A DNA stretch of 64,000 bases from Rhodanobacter sp. Root480. Lineage in GTDB: Bacteria > Pseudomonadota > Gammaproteobacteria > Xanthomonadales > Rhodanobacteraceae. Below are positions 15,962 to 25,370 of the stretch, piece by piece. The notes under the pieces were generated by a model, which saw only the letters and a list, made by a program, of their open reading frames with translations, was not told the DNA's origin and did not search any database. The stretch lies in assembly GCF_001426645.1 (NCBI RefSeq), contig NZ_LMEX01000001.1:60245-124244 (forward strand), in the 5' to 3' direction. Position 1 is the stretch's first letter, and each line of letters begins with the position of its first letter. The translations under genes were made by a program, and so were the position numbers.

Positions 15962-18205
15962 TCACAACTCCCAACGCACCTCGCCGAACCAGGTTCGGCC
16001 AGCGTAGGGGTGGTAAACCCAGTAATGAGTATCGGTGAGATTGTCCACGCCCAGTGAAGCGGTCCAGTGCGGCGCGAAGGCCCAGCGCAGCTTGGCGTCG
16101 GCGACGGTGAACGCACTGACGGCGCCGTAGGTGTCGACGAAATCGCTGTTGTCCAGCGTGCCGTACTGGCGGCCGGAGCGTCGCACGCCCAGCGAGGCGT
16201 CCCAGCCGGGTGCGAAGCGGTAATCGGCGAACAGGTTGGCGCGCAGCCTGGGGATGCGCGGGAAGTCGTTGCCCTCGGCCCGCGGGAACTGGCGGTCGCG
16301 CAAGGTCTTCGCGTCGTTGAGTGCGAGGCTGGCGGAGATGTCGAGTCCGGACGTCCAGACGTCCGTCAGCACCAGCTCTCCCTCGATGCCGCGTGAGCGT
16401 ACAAGGTCGATATTCTGCACGCTGGTGACGGTAGGCGTCACGGTGATGTCGGTTTGCGAATACAGCGAATCGGCGATGCGATCCTGGTACAGCGACACGC
16501 GCCAGTGGCCCTTGTCCAGCTGGTGGGTGAGGGTGAGGTCGGCGGATTGGTCGCGCTCGGGGCGCAGCGCCGGGTTGTTGTTGACGATGGCATTGGCCGA
16601 GATCGAACCCTGGAACAGCTCCGATACGGTGGGGTAGCGCACCGCCTTGCCGTAGGCCAGCCGCAACTGCCAGTCGCTGGCGAAATCCCAGGCCAGCGAG
16701 GCCTTGGGTGAGAAGTCGGTGCGCTGGCGGTTGGCGTAACGCAGGCTGCCGTCGGCATTGCCCAGCACGCCGCCATAGGCGCGCCATTGTTCCAGCCGCC
16801 CACCCACGGTGAGTGCCCAGGCTGGCGCAAACGCCCACACATCCTGCAGGTAGGCCGCGCGCGTCTGGGTGCGGCCGGCGAAGTGGCTGACCTGCGGGCC
16901 GTCGGCTGCGCCCGCCCACCACTGGCTGCTGTTGCGCACGCGTGAATCCAGCAGATAGCGATCGCCATGCACGCCGGCATAGAGCATGTGGCTGTCGCCG
17001 ACCGGTCCGGAGCTGCGCAGGTCGAAGGTGTCCCAGCCCGAGCCGCCCTTGTCCGCCACGGTGCCAGCGGCATCGGTCGGCGTCAGCGCATTGCGGCTTT
17101 GCGAACGCAGGAAATCGTAGTGGCTGGCGACGGCCGTCCAGCGCCAGTCGTTGTCGAACTTGCCATTGAGTTCGATGCCGTAGAGCGCGTGGGAGTCGTT
17201 GGCGGAGGACGGTGCCAGACCGCTGGATGGCAAGGTCCAGGTCTTCCCGTTGGCGCTGATGACGCCTTCGTCGACAAGTTCGCCGGCCGCATTGCGGATC
17301 AGGCTGCGCGTGCGGTCGTCGGCGCGGTTGTGCCACCAGCCGAGGGTGAACAGGGCATCGACGTGCTCGGCAAGTTTCACGCCCAGCTTCAGCTTGGCCT
17401 GCGTCTGCACCGTGTGCTCGATGGTGTTGGCGCCATAGACCAGTCGCGGCGACCCGTTGGGGTTGCGGTCGTTCGTGGCGCCTGTCACCGGCACTGCGAC
17501 GGCGGCGTCGCCACCGGCGCGGGCGGTGGCGTACTGCATGGGTTGGCCGTGGTTGTCGAGCCGGTTCACCGATAGCAGCCAGCTCCAGCGGCCTTGCTGG
17601 TTGCCCAGCGTGGCGGAAAGCTGGTGGCCGTTGTAGTGACCGCCGGCGCCGTACGCGTCGCGGTAATCCTGGCTGAAGAATTGCGAACTGGCGCTGGCCA
17701 TCAGGCGGTTCGGCAGGATGGTGTGGATCAGTACCGTGGTGCCCAGCGAGTTGCCGGGGTACAGCGCGGAGTAAGGGCCGTACAGGATGTCGACCGCGCC
17801 GATCTCCTGCGGTGCCACCATGCCCCAGCGCGGCGCGCCATCCCAGCCGTTGGTCATCAGGTTGGAAAGCAGCAGGCCGTCGGCGTAGAGCAGGCTGCGC
17901 GCGCTTTGCAGGGTGCCGGTGTTGCGACCGCTGATGACGGCGTTGGGGTCGCCGATATAGCGTTTGCGCACGATCATGTTCGGCGCGTATTTCAGTGCGT
18001 CGGCGCTGTCGCTGACGTTCTGCCGCTGCAGTTGGGCCCGGTCGACCCGCACCTGCACGCTTTCGGCGCTCATCACCTGGGTGTCGCTGGCGTGTACCGA
18101 GACCGGTGTCAGCGTGGTGGCTGCGGTGACGGTGTCGCTGGCCATCACCGGGCTGGTGGAGATCGCGAGTGCGGCTGCGCACAGACCGAGCGGGATGGCG
18201 TTCAA
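15962..18205 (-). CDS. TonB-dependent outer-membrane receptor
   Basis: 747 aa. Signal peptide about residues 1-22, a TonB-box-like LTPVSVHAS near 33-41, plug domain about 45-165 (DALKYAPNMIVRKRY, GPYSALYPGNSLG), then a 22-strand barrel with the usual receptor motif DNLTDTHYW near the C-terminus. The last residues are VRWEL, not the commoner terminal Phe. The ligand is unknown. The downstream propeller with Cys/His motifs and the thioredoxin-like protein favour a metal or metallophore, possibly copper. Upstream, across a REP element, lies the RegBA-type system on the same strand. Confidence 0.9.
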   Translation of the reverse strand: MNAIPLGLCAAALAISTSPVMASDTVTAATTLTPVSVHASDTQVMSAESVQVRVDRAQLQRQNVSDSADALKYAPNMIVRKRYIGDPNAVISGRNTGTLQSARSLLYADGLLLSNLMTNGWDGAPRWGMVAPQEIGAVDILYGPYSALYPGNSLGTTVLIHTILPNRLMASASSQFFSQDYRDAYGAGGHYNGHQLSATLGNQQGRWSWLLSVNRLDNHGQPMQYATARAGGDAAVAVPVTGATNDRNPNGSPRLVYGANTIEHTVQTQAKLKLGVKLAEHVDALFTLGWWHNRADDRTRSLIRNAAGELVDEGVISANGKTWTLPSSGLAPSSANDSHALYGIELNGKFDNDWRWTAVASHYDFLRSQSRNALTPTDAAGTVADKGGSGWDTFDLRSSGPVGDSHMLYAGVHGDRYLLDSRVRNSSQWWAGAADGPQVSHFAGRTQTRAAYLQDVWAFAPAWALTVGGRLEQWRAYGGVLGNADGSLRYANRQRTDFSPKASLAWDFASDWQLRLAYGKAVRYPTVSELFQGSISANAIVNNNPALRPERDQSADLTLTHQLDKGHWRVSLYQDRIADSLYSQTDITVTPTVTSVQNIDLVRSRGIEGELVLTDVWTSGLDISASLALNDAKTLRDRQFPRAEGNDFPRIPRLRANLFADYRFAPGWDASLGVRRSGRQYGTLDNSDFVDTYGAVSAFTVADAKLRWAFAPHWTASLGVDNLTDTHYWVYHPYAGRTWFGEVRWEL

Positions 18206-18340
18206 GCGGGACTCTGGATGGGGGTCTAGGGTTTCAGGATAGTCCGATGGCGCGCGCGCAAAAGATGGCGCGTTGTCGCAGTGGGGTGCGGACGTTGATG
18301 GGATGCGCGGGCATGACGAAAGGTGCCCGCCGCGGATTTT

Positions 18341-18418
18341 TGTAGGAGCGGCTTCAGCCGCGATGCTCTTGCCTTGGAGCTCCAGAGCAGGAGCATCGCG
18401 ACTGAAGTCGCTCCCACA
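18341..18418. repeat. REP-type palindrome, family B copy 2
   Basis: TGTAGGAGCGGCTTCAGCCG and, 40 bp on, GCGACTGAAGTCGCTCCCACA form an inverted pair. One base separates it from the stop codon of the RegA-like gene. It lies in the 214-bp gap between that gene and the TonB receptor, and can form a stable mRNA 3' hairpin for the regulator transcript. Confidence 0.87.
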
Positions 18419-18419
18419 A

Positions 18420-19004
18420 TCAGTCGTCGCGGTCGGGGCGTTCGCGCACGGGGTGCTTGCTCAGTTTGCGCTGCAAGGTGCGGCGGTGCATGCCGAGCCG
18501 GCGGGCGGTTTCGGAGATGTTGCCGTCGCATTCGGTCAGCACGCGCTGGATGTGTTCCCACTCCAGCCGGCGCAGTGCCAGCGGTTGTTCGGGCGTATCG
18601 GGCAAGTCGCTGTCGTCGCTTTCGTTGTCGCCGTCGAGCAGGGCGCGTACGACCGCGTCGGCGTCCACCGGCTTGGCCAGGTAATCGTGGGCACCACGCT
18701 TGATCGCCTCCACCGCGGTGGCGATCGAGGCGTAACCGGTCAGCAGCAATACTCGGATGTCCGGCACCAGCGTGTGCAGTTCGGGGATCAGGCGCAGGCC
18801 GTTGTCCTCGCCCAGCTTCAGGTCGAGCACGCAATAGCGTGGATGATGCCGACGCGCCAGCGCGCGGGCCTCGTCGAAGCTGGTGGCGGTGATGACCTCG
18901 AAGCCACGCGATCCCAGCGCACGCGCCAGCACGCGGACGAAGGTGGTGTCATCGTCGACCAGCAACAACGGACGGCCGGACAGCGGGCTCGGTGATTCGG
19001 TCAT
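18420..19004 (-). CDS. regA: RegA/PrrA/ActR-type response regulator
   Basis: 194 aa. Receiver with acidic VDDD and phospho-acceptor Asp in CVLDLKLGEDNGL, then a short linker and a Fis-type helix-turn-helix with ISETARRLGMHRRTLQRKL, which is nearly diagnostic of RegA/PrrA. ATG at 19004 has GGAG five to six bases upstream; the in-frame ATG at 19016 lies before that site. RegA controls respiratory, photosynthetic and redox genes in proteobacteria. The sensor gene lies 99 bp upstream on the same strand. Confidence 0.92.
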   Translation of the reverse strand: MTESPSPLSGRPLLLVDDDTTFVRVLARALGSRGFEVITATSFDEARALARRHHPRYCVLDLKLGEDNGLRLIPELHTLVPDIRVLLLTGYASIATAVEAIKRGAHDYLAKPVDADAVVRALLDGDNESDDSDLPDTPEQPLALRRLEWEHIQRVLTECDGNISETARRLGMHRRTLQRKLSKHPVRERPDRDD

Positions 19005-19103
19005 CATGTTCTCCATTCAGTACCGCCATTTTGCCGCAAGTGTGGCGCGGGAAGGGGTTGCCGGTGCCGAATGATGCGCGACGCGATGGCGTGGGTCAGC
19101 GGA

Positions 19104-20378
19104 TCACGGCGTTTCAGCGATCACCGCCAGCGGCAGGCGCAGGCACACCTCGGCGCCATTCCCGCTGTTGCGCGCGATGAGTTCGCCGTTGAGCCGCTCG
19201 GCGGTGGCTTCGGCCAGCGCCAGGCCGATGCCCAGGCCGGTCTGTTTCTGCGAGATGCCCAGCGCCATCTGCTGGCCGGCTGCCACGAACCCGGGGCCGT
19301 GGTCGCGCACGCTCAGTTGCAACCACTGGTTTTCGTGGTGCACGTCCAGCTCCACCTTGTGCGATTCGCGCACCGCGGACGCGTCGGCGGCGTTGTTGAG
19401 CAGGTTCAGCAAGGCGTGGCGCAGGCCCGGCGGCGTGCGCAGCACGATGGCGGCGGTGGCGGGGTTCAGTTGCACGGCGAGCTCCGCCTCGGGCCGCAGC
19501 AACTGGAAGCGCTCCAGGCAGCCGTGGATGAATTTCGCCACGCTCAGCCGCTCGGGTTCCTGCGACAGCTGCGCCTGGCCGAACGCTACCATCTCGCGCA
19601 GGATCGTGCGGCAGCGATCCACCTGGCCTTCCAGCAGCGCCAGGTCGTCGGTGAGCGGGGTGTCGGCGGCGTGTTCGCGGCGCAATTCCGGCAGCAGCGT
19701 GCGCATGGTCGACAACGGCGTGTTCAACTCGTGCGCGGCGCCAGCCGCCTGGGTGGCAATGGCCAGGATGCCTTCGTCGCGCAAGGCACGCTCGCGCACC
19801 CGCTGCACTTCCTGCTGCTGCAGGCGCAGCACGTTCGCCAGCCGGTTGATGAAGAAGCCCAGCAGCAGCGCACTGATCACGAAGTTCACGCCCATGCCCG
19901 CCACATGCAGCGAAAACCGTCCGCTGGCGTTTTCGTGCATCGCCGTCGGCAGCGGCACGTGCCAGTACAGCAGCACCAGGTAGGCGATACCGGCGAGCGT
20001 GGAGACCATTGCGATCGCCCGCGCGGACAACGCGGCGGCGGACAGCGCGATCGGCACCAGCAGCAAGGTGATGAACGGGTTGCTGGCGCCGCCGGTGAAG
20101 TAAAGCAGGTAGCCCAGCACCAGCGTGTCGAAGGCGATGTGGCCGATGGTTTCCGCCTGGCGCACCGGCCATGGCTGACGCAACCGCCAAGCGGCGAAAA
20201 CCGCAAACACCGCCAGCAGCCCGATGCCGATCAGCAGCGGCAACAGCGGGATCGACAACTGCATCCACCACGCGCATACCAGCACTGCCACGCATTGCCC
20301 CGCGATGGCGCACAGGCGCAGCCACGCCAGCGTGCGGGTGAGGGCGAACGGTCCGACGCGTTGGGTCAGTCGATGCAT
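19104..20378 (-). CDS. regB: RegB/PrrB-type redox-sensing histidine kinase
   Basis: 424 aa. Six predicted membrane segments within residues 18-180, with the quinone-site heptapeptide GGASNPF (about 96-102) between them. The H-box is GAAHELNTPLST with H216. A cysteine (QVDRCRTIL, C256) lies exactly 40 residues after the His, matching the His225/Cys265 spacing of Rhodobacter capsulatus RegB. The ATPase boxes are intact: LNNAADAS, DHGPGF, GLGIGLAL. It starts 23 bp after the stop of the peptide transporter, and regA follows, so this is a three-gene unit. Confidence 0.93.
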   Translation of the reverse strand: MHRLTQRVGPFALTRTLAWLRLCAIAGQCVAVLVCAWWMQLSIPLLPLLIGIGLLAVFAVFAAWRLRQPWPVRQAETIGHIAFDTLVLGYLLYFTGGASNPFITLLLVPIALSAAALSARAIAMVSTLAGIAYLVLLYWHVPLPTAMHENASGRFSLHVAGMGVNFVISALLLGFFINRLANVLRLQQQEVQRVRERALRDEGILAIATQAAGAAHELNTPLSTMRTLLPELRREHAADTPLTDDLALLEGQVDRCRTILREMVAFGQAQLSQEPERLSVAKFIHGCLERFQLLRPEAELAVQLNPATAAIVLRTPPGLRHALLNLLNNAADASAVRESHKVELDVHHENQWLQLSVRDHGPGFVAAGQQMALGISQKQTGLGIGLALAEATAERLNGELIARNSGNGAEVCLRLPLAVIAETP

Positions 20379-20401
20379 GGGTCGGCGCGCTCGCTGATGG
20401 G

Positions 20402-21955
20402 TCAGGGGGAGGGCGGAATCGTTTCGCTGTGAACCGGAGGCAGCGGATCGTTGTTGTTGGCCGCCTCGGAATGGCTGGCGGACAATTTCTTCATCAACGG
20501 CAGCATCGCCAAGGCGATCAAGGTGCAGATCACGCCCGCCACGCCGAGCTGGTTGAACAGTTTGGTATAGATCGGCAGCGACGCCATCGGATCGACCACA
20601 TGCTGCGGGATGCTGGCAAAGTTCGCCACCACGCTGCCCAGATATTGTGCGATGCCCGAGGCGACGTAATACGCGCCCATCATGAAACCGCCCATGCGCG
20701 CCGGCACATAGCGGGCGATCATCGCCAGGCCCAGGCCGCTGACCAGCAGTTCGCCCAGCGAATACAGCCCGTAGCCACCCACCATGAACCACGACGAGAT
20801 CTGGCCGTTGACGGCGAACTTCGCGCCCACGCCATACATGAAAAAGCCGGCGGCCACCGCCGCGAAACCCCAGGCGAACTTCACCGCCACGGCGGGATTC
20901 TTGCCCACCTTGCCCATCGCGTTGTAGATCAGCACCAGTACCGGGCTCAGCAGCACGATCCAGATCGCGTTGAGCGACTGGAACTGCTCGGGAATCCAGT
21001 TGAACAGGTGCAGGCCAAACACGTCGAAAGACAGGTCGACGTTCTTCTGCGCAAACAGGTTCAGCGAGGTGGACATCTGCTGGTAGAAGATGAAGAAGAA
21101 GATCGTCTGCACGGTCAGCACCAGCGCGGCGACGAGGCCGGCACGTTCGTGCTGCTGGCTACTGCGGATCAGGTGGATGAAGATGCCCAGGATCGCCACG
21201 CCGGCCGCATACACGCACACGCGCGCCACCGTCTCGCTTTGCAGGATGAAGGCGGCAATGAACACCATCACCGCGCCGGCGGCCAGCACGCCGCCCAGGC
21301 GTTTGAAGTTCACCGGCTCGCCATCCGCGGGCGCGCCCACGTGCGCCAGCGTGCGATGCATCAGCGAGTAATTGATCAGCCCCAGCAGCAGGCCGATCGC
21401 GCACACGCCGAACGCGGTATGCCAGCCCCAGGCGTCGCCGTATTTGGCGCCCACGTAGTCACGGATCCACGGCGTCAGCAGCATCGAGATGGTCGAGCCG
21501 ATGTTCACCGCCATGTAGTAGATGGTGAATGCGCTGTCGATCTTGGTGTCGTCGCCCTCGTAGATCTTGCGCACCAGATTGCCGGCGTTGGGCTTGAAGA
21601 AGCCGTTGCCCACGATGATCACGCCCAGCGAGCAATACAGCAGATACGGGTGGCTCGAGGGAATCCACAACATCGCGTAGCCAAACGCCAGCACCACCGC
21701 GCCCAGCAACATGGTGCGGCGGGTGCCGATCAGCTTGTCGCCGACCCAGCCGCCGATCGCCGGTGTGGCGTAGATCAACGCCGCCGCCGCGCCCCACACC
21801 AGGTTCGCCTTGCTGTCGACGAAGCCCAGCCGCTTCACCATGTAGGTGACCATCAGCACCTGCATGCCGTAGAAGCCGAAGCGCTCCCACATCTCGATCA
21901 GGAAGACGGTGCTGAACGAGCGGGTTTGTGAAACCGGGGGGTTCTGGGTTGCCAT
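20402..21955 (-). CDS. Proton-dependent oligopeptide (POT/PTR) transporter
   Basis: 517 aa with about 14 membrane segments. The N-terminal ExxER proton-coupling motif is present (FLIEMWERFGFYG), as are the PTR2 signatures GGWVGDKLIGTRR and FTIYYMAVNIGSTIS. DtpA/B-like import of di- and tripeptides is expected. ATG at 21955 gives MATQNPP; longer in-frame readings upstream are poorly supported. First gene of the unit with the RegB/RegA-like system, 23 bp apart, which suggests shared expression, although the functional link is unclear. Confidence 0.92.
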   Translation of the reverse strand: MATQNPPVSQTRSFSTVFLIEMWERFGFYGMQVLMVTYMVKRLGFVDSKANLVWGAAAALIYATPAIGGWVGDKLIGTRRTMLLGAVVLAFGYAMLWIPSSHPYLLYCSLGVIIVGNGFFKPNAGNLVRKIYEGDDTKIDSAFTIYYMAVNIGSTISMLLTPWIRDYVGAKYGDAWGWHTAFGVCAIGLLLGLINYSLMHRTLAHVGAPADGEPVNFKRLGGVLAAGAVMVFIAAFILQSETVARVCVYAAGVAILGIFIHLIRSSQQHERAGLVAALVLTVQTIFFFIFYQQMSTSLNLFAQKNVDLSFDVFGLHLFNWIPEQFQSLNAIWIVLLSPVLVLIYNAMGKVGKNPAVAVKFAWGFAAVAAGFFMYGVGAKFAVNGQISSWFMVGGYGLYSLGELLVSGLGLAMIARYVPARMGGFMMGAYYVASGIAQYLGSVVANFASIPQHVVDPMASLPIYTKLFNQLGVAGVICTLIALAMLPLMKKLSASHSEAANNNDPLPPVHSETIPPSP

Positions 21956-22271
21956 TGACGATTCCGTACACGATTCAAAACAACAGTGCGGCAGGCACAG
22001 GTACATGCGCGGCCGTACTGCACCACAACCGGGCGAGGGTACCCCACTTCGGCGCAGGCGCTAGCTGCACTGCGGCGTGACAGCGTGGGCAAATCGTGGA
22101 CGATCCGGCCTGGTTTTCAATGTTGCACCAGGCCTGCTGTGGCATCATCGACGCTCGGCGCCATCGCCACCTGACCGAGAGTTTCATCCGCCATGCCCCA
22201 TGGTTTCAGCAGCGAGGCCGCGTTCCGGCCACAGCTTTCCGATGGTCGATCGCGCAGTGGGGACGCCGTAC
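21956..22271. other. 316-bp divergent intergenic region
   Basis: Lies between the peptide transporter (minus) and dgkA (plus), so it should hold both promoters. I see no convincing -35/-10 pair. One 7-bp inverted repeat (GGCCTGG at 22107-22113 with CCAGGCC at 22128-22134) surrounds a 14-nt AT-richer loop. Open frames run through the region but lack family resemblance. I see nothing else. Confidence 0.5.
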
Positions 22272-22646
22272 ATGGCTGCTGAAGGTTTTCGCGGGCCACG
22301 GCAAGTCTGGAACGCCTTCCGCTGGTCGATGAAAGGCCTGAAGGCCGCCTGGCGGCACGAGGCCTCGTTCCGGCTGGAGGCCTGCCTGGCGATCGTGGTG
22401 GTGCCGCTGGGCTTGTGGCTGGGGCATGGGCCGCTCGAGAAGCTGGCGCTGGTCGGCCCGCCGCTGCTGGTGCTGTCGGCGGAGTTGCTCAATTCGGCGA
22501 TCGAGGCGGTGGTGGACAAGGTCTGCCCGGAGATCCATGAACTGGCCGGCAGGGCCAAGGACATGGGCTCGGCGGCCGTGTTCGTGCTGATGATGCTGGT
22601 GGTATTGAGCTGGGTACTGGTGCTCGGGCCGCGCTTTTTCGGCTGA
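22272..22646 (+). CDS. dgkA: Diacylglycerol kinase DgkA
   Basis: 124-aa inner-membrane enzyme that phosphorylates diacylglycerol with ATP and recycles lipid released during osmoregulated-glucan and LPS synthesis. The family motif is clear: the catalytic-Glu stretch [12 protein letters not shown], then [15 protein letters not shown]. Three membrane helices are predicted. ATG at 22272 gives a length matching E. coli DgkA (122 aa) and has GGGGA eight bases upstream. Earlier in-frame ATGs at 22200 and 22242 are less likely. Confidence 0.93.
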   Translation: MAAEGFRGPRQVWNAFRWSMKGLKAAWRHEASFRLEACLAIVVVPLGLWLGHGPLEKLALVGPPLLVLSAELLNSAIEAVVDKVCPEIHELAGRAKDMGSAAVFVLMMLVVLSWVLVLGPRFFG

Positions 22647-22704
22647 GACACAGGCGGTGACACGCGGCGGGACCGCGTTGCACCGTGTTGCAGGGGGACA
22701 AATC

Positions 22705-23781
22705 ATGGCTTGCAAAAAACCCTGTCTGCGTGGGGCCTTGGCCGCGTTTGCCGCAAGCCTGTGGCTGCTTTCCGCTGCCGCGCAGGGCGCCGTGGCGCCG
22801 TTGTCCACCCACGGCAACAAGGTGCTGATCGGCGGCCAGCCGGGCAGCGTGTCGGGCAACAGCTTTTTCTGGAGCAACACCGGCTGGGGCGGTGAGCGCT
22901 TCTACAACGCCCAGGCCGTGGCCTGGCTGAAAAAAGACTGGAACGCCGGCATCGTGCGCGCCGCCATGGGCGTGGATGCGCCTGGCGGCTATCTGGCCGA
23001 TGCCTCGAACAGGCAGCGCGTGGCGACCGTGGTGGACGCCGCGATCGCCAACGACATGTACGTGATCATCGACTGGCACTCGCACCATGCCGAGCAGTAC
23101 CGCGCGCAGGCGATCGCCTTTTTCCAGGACATGGCGCGCACGTACGGCCATCGCGACAACGTGATCTACGAGATCTACAACGAGCCGCTGGACGTTTCGT
23201 GGCACGACGCGCTGAAGCCGTACGCCGAAGCCGTGATCGGCGCCATCCGCGCGATCGACCCGGACAACCTGATCGTGGTGGGCACGCCGCACTGGTCGCA
23301 GGATGTGGACGTGGCCGCCAGCGATCCGATCACCGGCTACGCCAACATCGCCTACGCCCTGCATTTTTACGCCGGCACACATGGCCCGGCGCTGCGGAAC
23401 AAGGCACAGGTGGCGCTTGACAAGGGGGTGCCACTGTTCGTGACCGAATGGGGCACGGTCAACGCCAATGGTGATGGCGCGGTGGCCGAGGGCGAGACCG
23501 CCGCGTGGATGGCCTTCCTCAAGGCCAACCACATCAGCAACGTCAACTGGAGCATCACCGACAAGGCCGAGGGCGCCGCGGCGCTGGTACCCGGTGCCAG
23601 CGCCACCGGCGGCTGGGCCGAGGCGCAGCTCACCGCGTCGGGGGCGCATGTCCGGACGATCGTGCGCAGCTGGCCGGCGCTCGATGCGGGCGGCTGGCCG
23701 CGGCGTCGGTTGCGCATGTCCACGATTGCCGACCGGGGCGCTGCCGGCCAAGCTGTGATAGCCGCCGCGCAGGAGCCGTGA
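22705..23781 (+). CDS. Secreted GH5 endoglucanase (cellulase)
   Basis: 358 aa. Signal peptide about residues 1-29. Glycoside hydrolase family 5 (subfamily 2-like) barrel: [10 protein letters not shown], the acid/base Glu160 in [18 protein letters not shown], and the nucleophile Glu248 in PLFVTEWGT. Residues after about 320 form a short Arg/Ala-rich tail, with no carbohydrate-binding module. A strong GGGGGA site precedes ATG at 22705. Plant-polymer degradation fits a soil or plant-associated Xanthomonadales host. Monocistronic by appearance. Confidence 0.93.
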   Translation: MACKKPCLRGALAAFAASLWLLSAAAQGAVAPLSTHGNKVLIGGQPGSVSGNSFFWSNTGWGGERFYNAQAVAWLKKDWNAGIVRAAMGVDAPGGYLADASNRQRVATVVDAAIANDMYVIIDWHSHHAEQYRAQAIAFFQDMARTYGHRDNVIYEIYNEPLDVSWHDALKPYAEAVIGAIRAIDPDNLIVVGTPHWSQDVDVAASDPITGYANIAYALHFYAGTHGPALRNKAQVALDKGVPLFVTEWGTVNANGDGAVAEGETAAWMAFLKANHISNVNWSITDKAEGAAALVPGASATGGWAEAQLTASGAHVRTIVRSWPALDAGGWPRRRLRMSTIADRGAAGQAVIAAAQEP

Positions 23782-23874
23782 TGTGACAGCCGGCTTGCCG
23801 AGGCCCGGCTGGCGTCGATTTGCGCGGGCCGGGCGGTAATGCTGCAATGGCGCCTCCACCGACCGGAGCCGCCC

Positions 23875-24492
23875 ATGAAACTTCTTCGCCCTCTCGTGTT
23901 GCTGCTGCTCGCCTTCAGCCTCACCGGTTGCGGCTACAACGCGATCCAGAAGCAGGATGAGGCGGTCAAGGCCGCCTGGTCCGAGGTGCTCAACCAGTAT
24001 CAGCGGCGCGCCGATCTGGTGCCCAACCTGGTCAACACGGTCAAGGGATACGCGCAGCACGAGGAGAAGGTGTTCGTCGAGGTGACCCAGGCGCGCGCCA
24101 AGGTCGGCAGCCTGCAGATCAACGCCGATTCGCTGGACGACCCGCAGAAGATCCAGCAGTTCCAGGCGGCACAGGGCGAACTGGGCAGCGCGTTGTCGCG
24201 CCTGATGGTGGTCAGCGAGAACTATCCCGAGCTGAAGGCCAACGGCCTGTTCCAGAACCTGCAGGCGCAACTGGAAGGCACCGAGAACCGGGTCACCGTG
24301 GCACGCAACCGCTACGTGCAGGCGGTGCAGCAATACAACGGCATGATCCGCACCTTCCCCAACAACCTCACCGCCAAGATGTTCGGCTACAAGGTGAAGC
24401 CCAACTTCAGCGTGGACAACGAGAAGGCGATCTCCACCGCGCCCACGGTTGATTTCGGCACTACGGCGCCGGCACCTGCCGCCACCCGTTGA
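23875..24492 (+). CDS. lemA: LemA family lipoprotein
   Basis: 205 aa. Lipoprotein signal peptide with lipobox LTGC (Cys at about 18), so predicted to be lipid-anchored. The LemA core is recognisable: YNAIQKQDEAVKAAW, RRADLVPNLVNTVKGYA, ENYPELKANGLFQNLQ and ENRVTVARNRYVQAV. The function of LemA is poorly known; it is usually encoded next to TPM-domain proteins, as here. The stop TGA overlaps the ATG of the next gene by one base (TGATG), which indicates translational coupling. Confidence 0.93.
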   Translation: MKLLRPLVLLLLAFSLTGCGYNAIQKQDEAVKAAWSEVLNQYQRRADLVPNLVNTVKGYAQHEEKVFVEVTQARAKVGSLQINADSLDDPQKIQQFQAAQGELGSALSRLMVVSENYPELKANGLFQNLQAQLEGTENRVTVARNRYVQAVQQYNGMIRTFPNNLTAKMFGYKVKPNFSVDNEKAISTAPTVDFGTTAPAPAATR

Positions 24493-25370
24493 TGGGTTTC
24501 CTGCGCACGCCGCGCTGGTGCGCCGTGCTGGCGCTGCTGGTGCTGTGGCCGTTCCTGCTGCAGGCAGCCGACAGCGTGCCGCAACTGAAGCGCCACGTCA
24601 CCGACCTGAGCGGAACACTCACGGCCGCGCAGGTCGACCAGCTCGATCAGCAACTGGTGGCGCTGGAGCGCAGCAAGGGCGCGCAACTGGTCGTGCTGAT
24701 GGTGCGCAGCACCGGCGAGCAGGACATCGAGAGCTACTCGCTGGCGGTGGCCGAAGCCAACAAGATCGGCCGCAAGGGCACCGATGACGGCGTGCTGCTG
24801 CTGGTCGCCAAGGACGACCGCCACGTGCGCATCGAAGTGGGTTACGGCCTGGAAGGCGCCATCCCCGACGCCGCCACGGCGCGGATCATCCGCGAATACA
24901 TCGCGCCGAAATTCCGTACCGGCGACTATTTCGGCGGCATCGGCGATGCGGTCGGCGCGCTGACCCAGTTGATCGATGGCGAACCCTTGCCTCCGCCGGT
25001 GCAGGGCAACGCCGAGCGCGAGCGGCCCGGCCTCGGCCTGCAGGGCGGCCTGATGGTCGGCCTGTTTGCCGCTCTGTTCCTGCGCAACCTGCTGGCGCGT
25101 GCGCCGTCGTGGCTGCGCGCGCCGGTGGGCGCGGTGCTGGTCGGCGGGTTGCTGTGGCTGCTGATCTCGATCGGCGCCGGCATCGTCGGCGCGATCGTCG
25201 GCGGCCTGCTGATGCTGCTGCCCGGCGGCGCGGCCCGCTCGATCGGCCACGGTGGCTGGGGCGGGTTCGGCGGTGGCGGCGGCTTTGGTGGCGGTGGCTT
25301 CGGCGGTGGCGGTGGTTTCAGCGGCGGTGGCGGCAGCTTCGGCGGCGGCGGTTCTTCGGGGAGCTGGTAA
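24492..25370 (+). CDS. TPM-domain membrane protein (YgcG-like) with Gly-rich tail
   Basis: 292 aa. Signal peptide or anchor about 1-22, TPM domain about 30-165 (HVTDLSGTLTAAQVDQL, VRIEVGYGLEGAIPDA), two or three membrane segments about 180-250, then a Gly/Phe/Ser tail of about 40 residues with GGGGGF-type repeats ending SSGSW. The family is implicated in membrane or photosystem repair in plants, but its bacterial role is open. Its ATG overlaps the lemA stop and its own TAA overlaps the start of the next gene. Confidence 0.9.
   Translation: MGFLRTPRWCAVLALLVLWPFLLQAADSVPQLKRHVTDLSGTLTAAQVDQLDQQLVALERSKGAQLVVLMVRSTGEQDIESYSLAVAEANKIGRKGTDDGVLLLVAKDDRHVRIEVGYGLEGAIPDAATARIIREYIAPKFRTGDYFGGIGDAVGALTQLIDGEPLPPPVQGNAERERPGLGLQGGLMVGLFAALFLRNLLARAPSWLRAPVGAVLVGGLLWLLISIGAGIVGAIVGGLLMLLPGGAARSIGHGGWGGFGGGGGFGGGGFGGGGGFSGGGGSFGGGGSSGSW

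Noticed and set aside
15909..18182. 757-codon frame on the minus strand overlapping the TonB receptor in another frame
   Set aside because: Extremely Arg/Gln/His-rich, runs through a repeat at its 3' end, and lacks any motif; the in-frame receptor is complete.
14072..18418. Repeated palindromes as a possible CRISPR array
   Set aside because: Units are inverted pairs scattered over kilobases, not regularly spaced direct repeats, and no cas gene is present.
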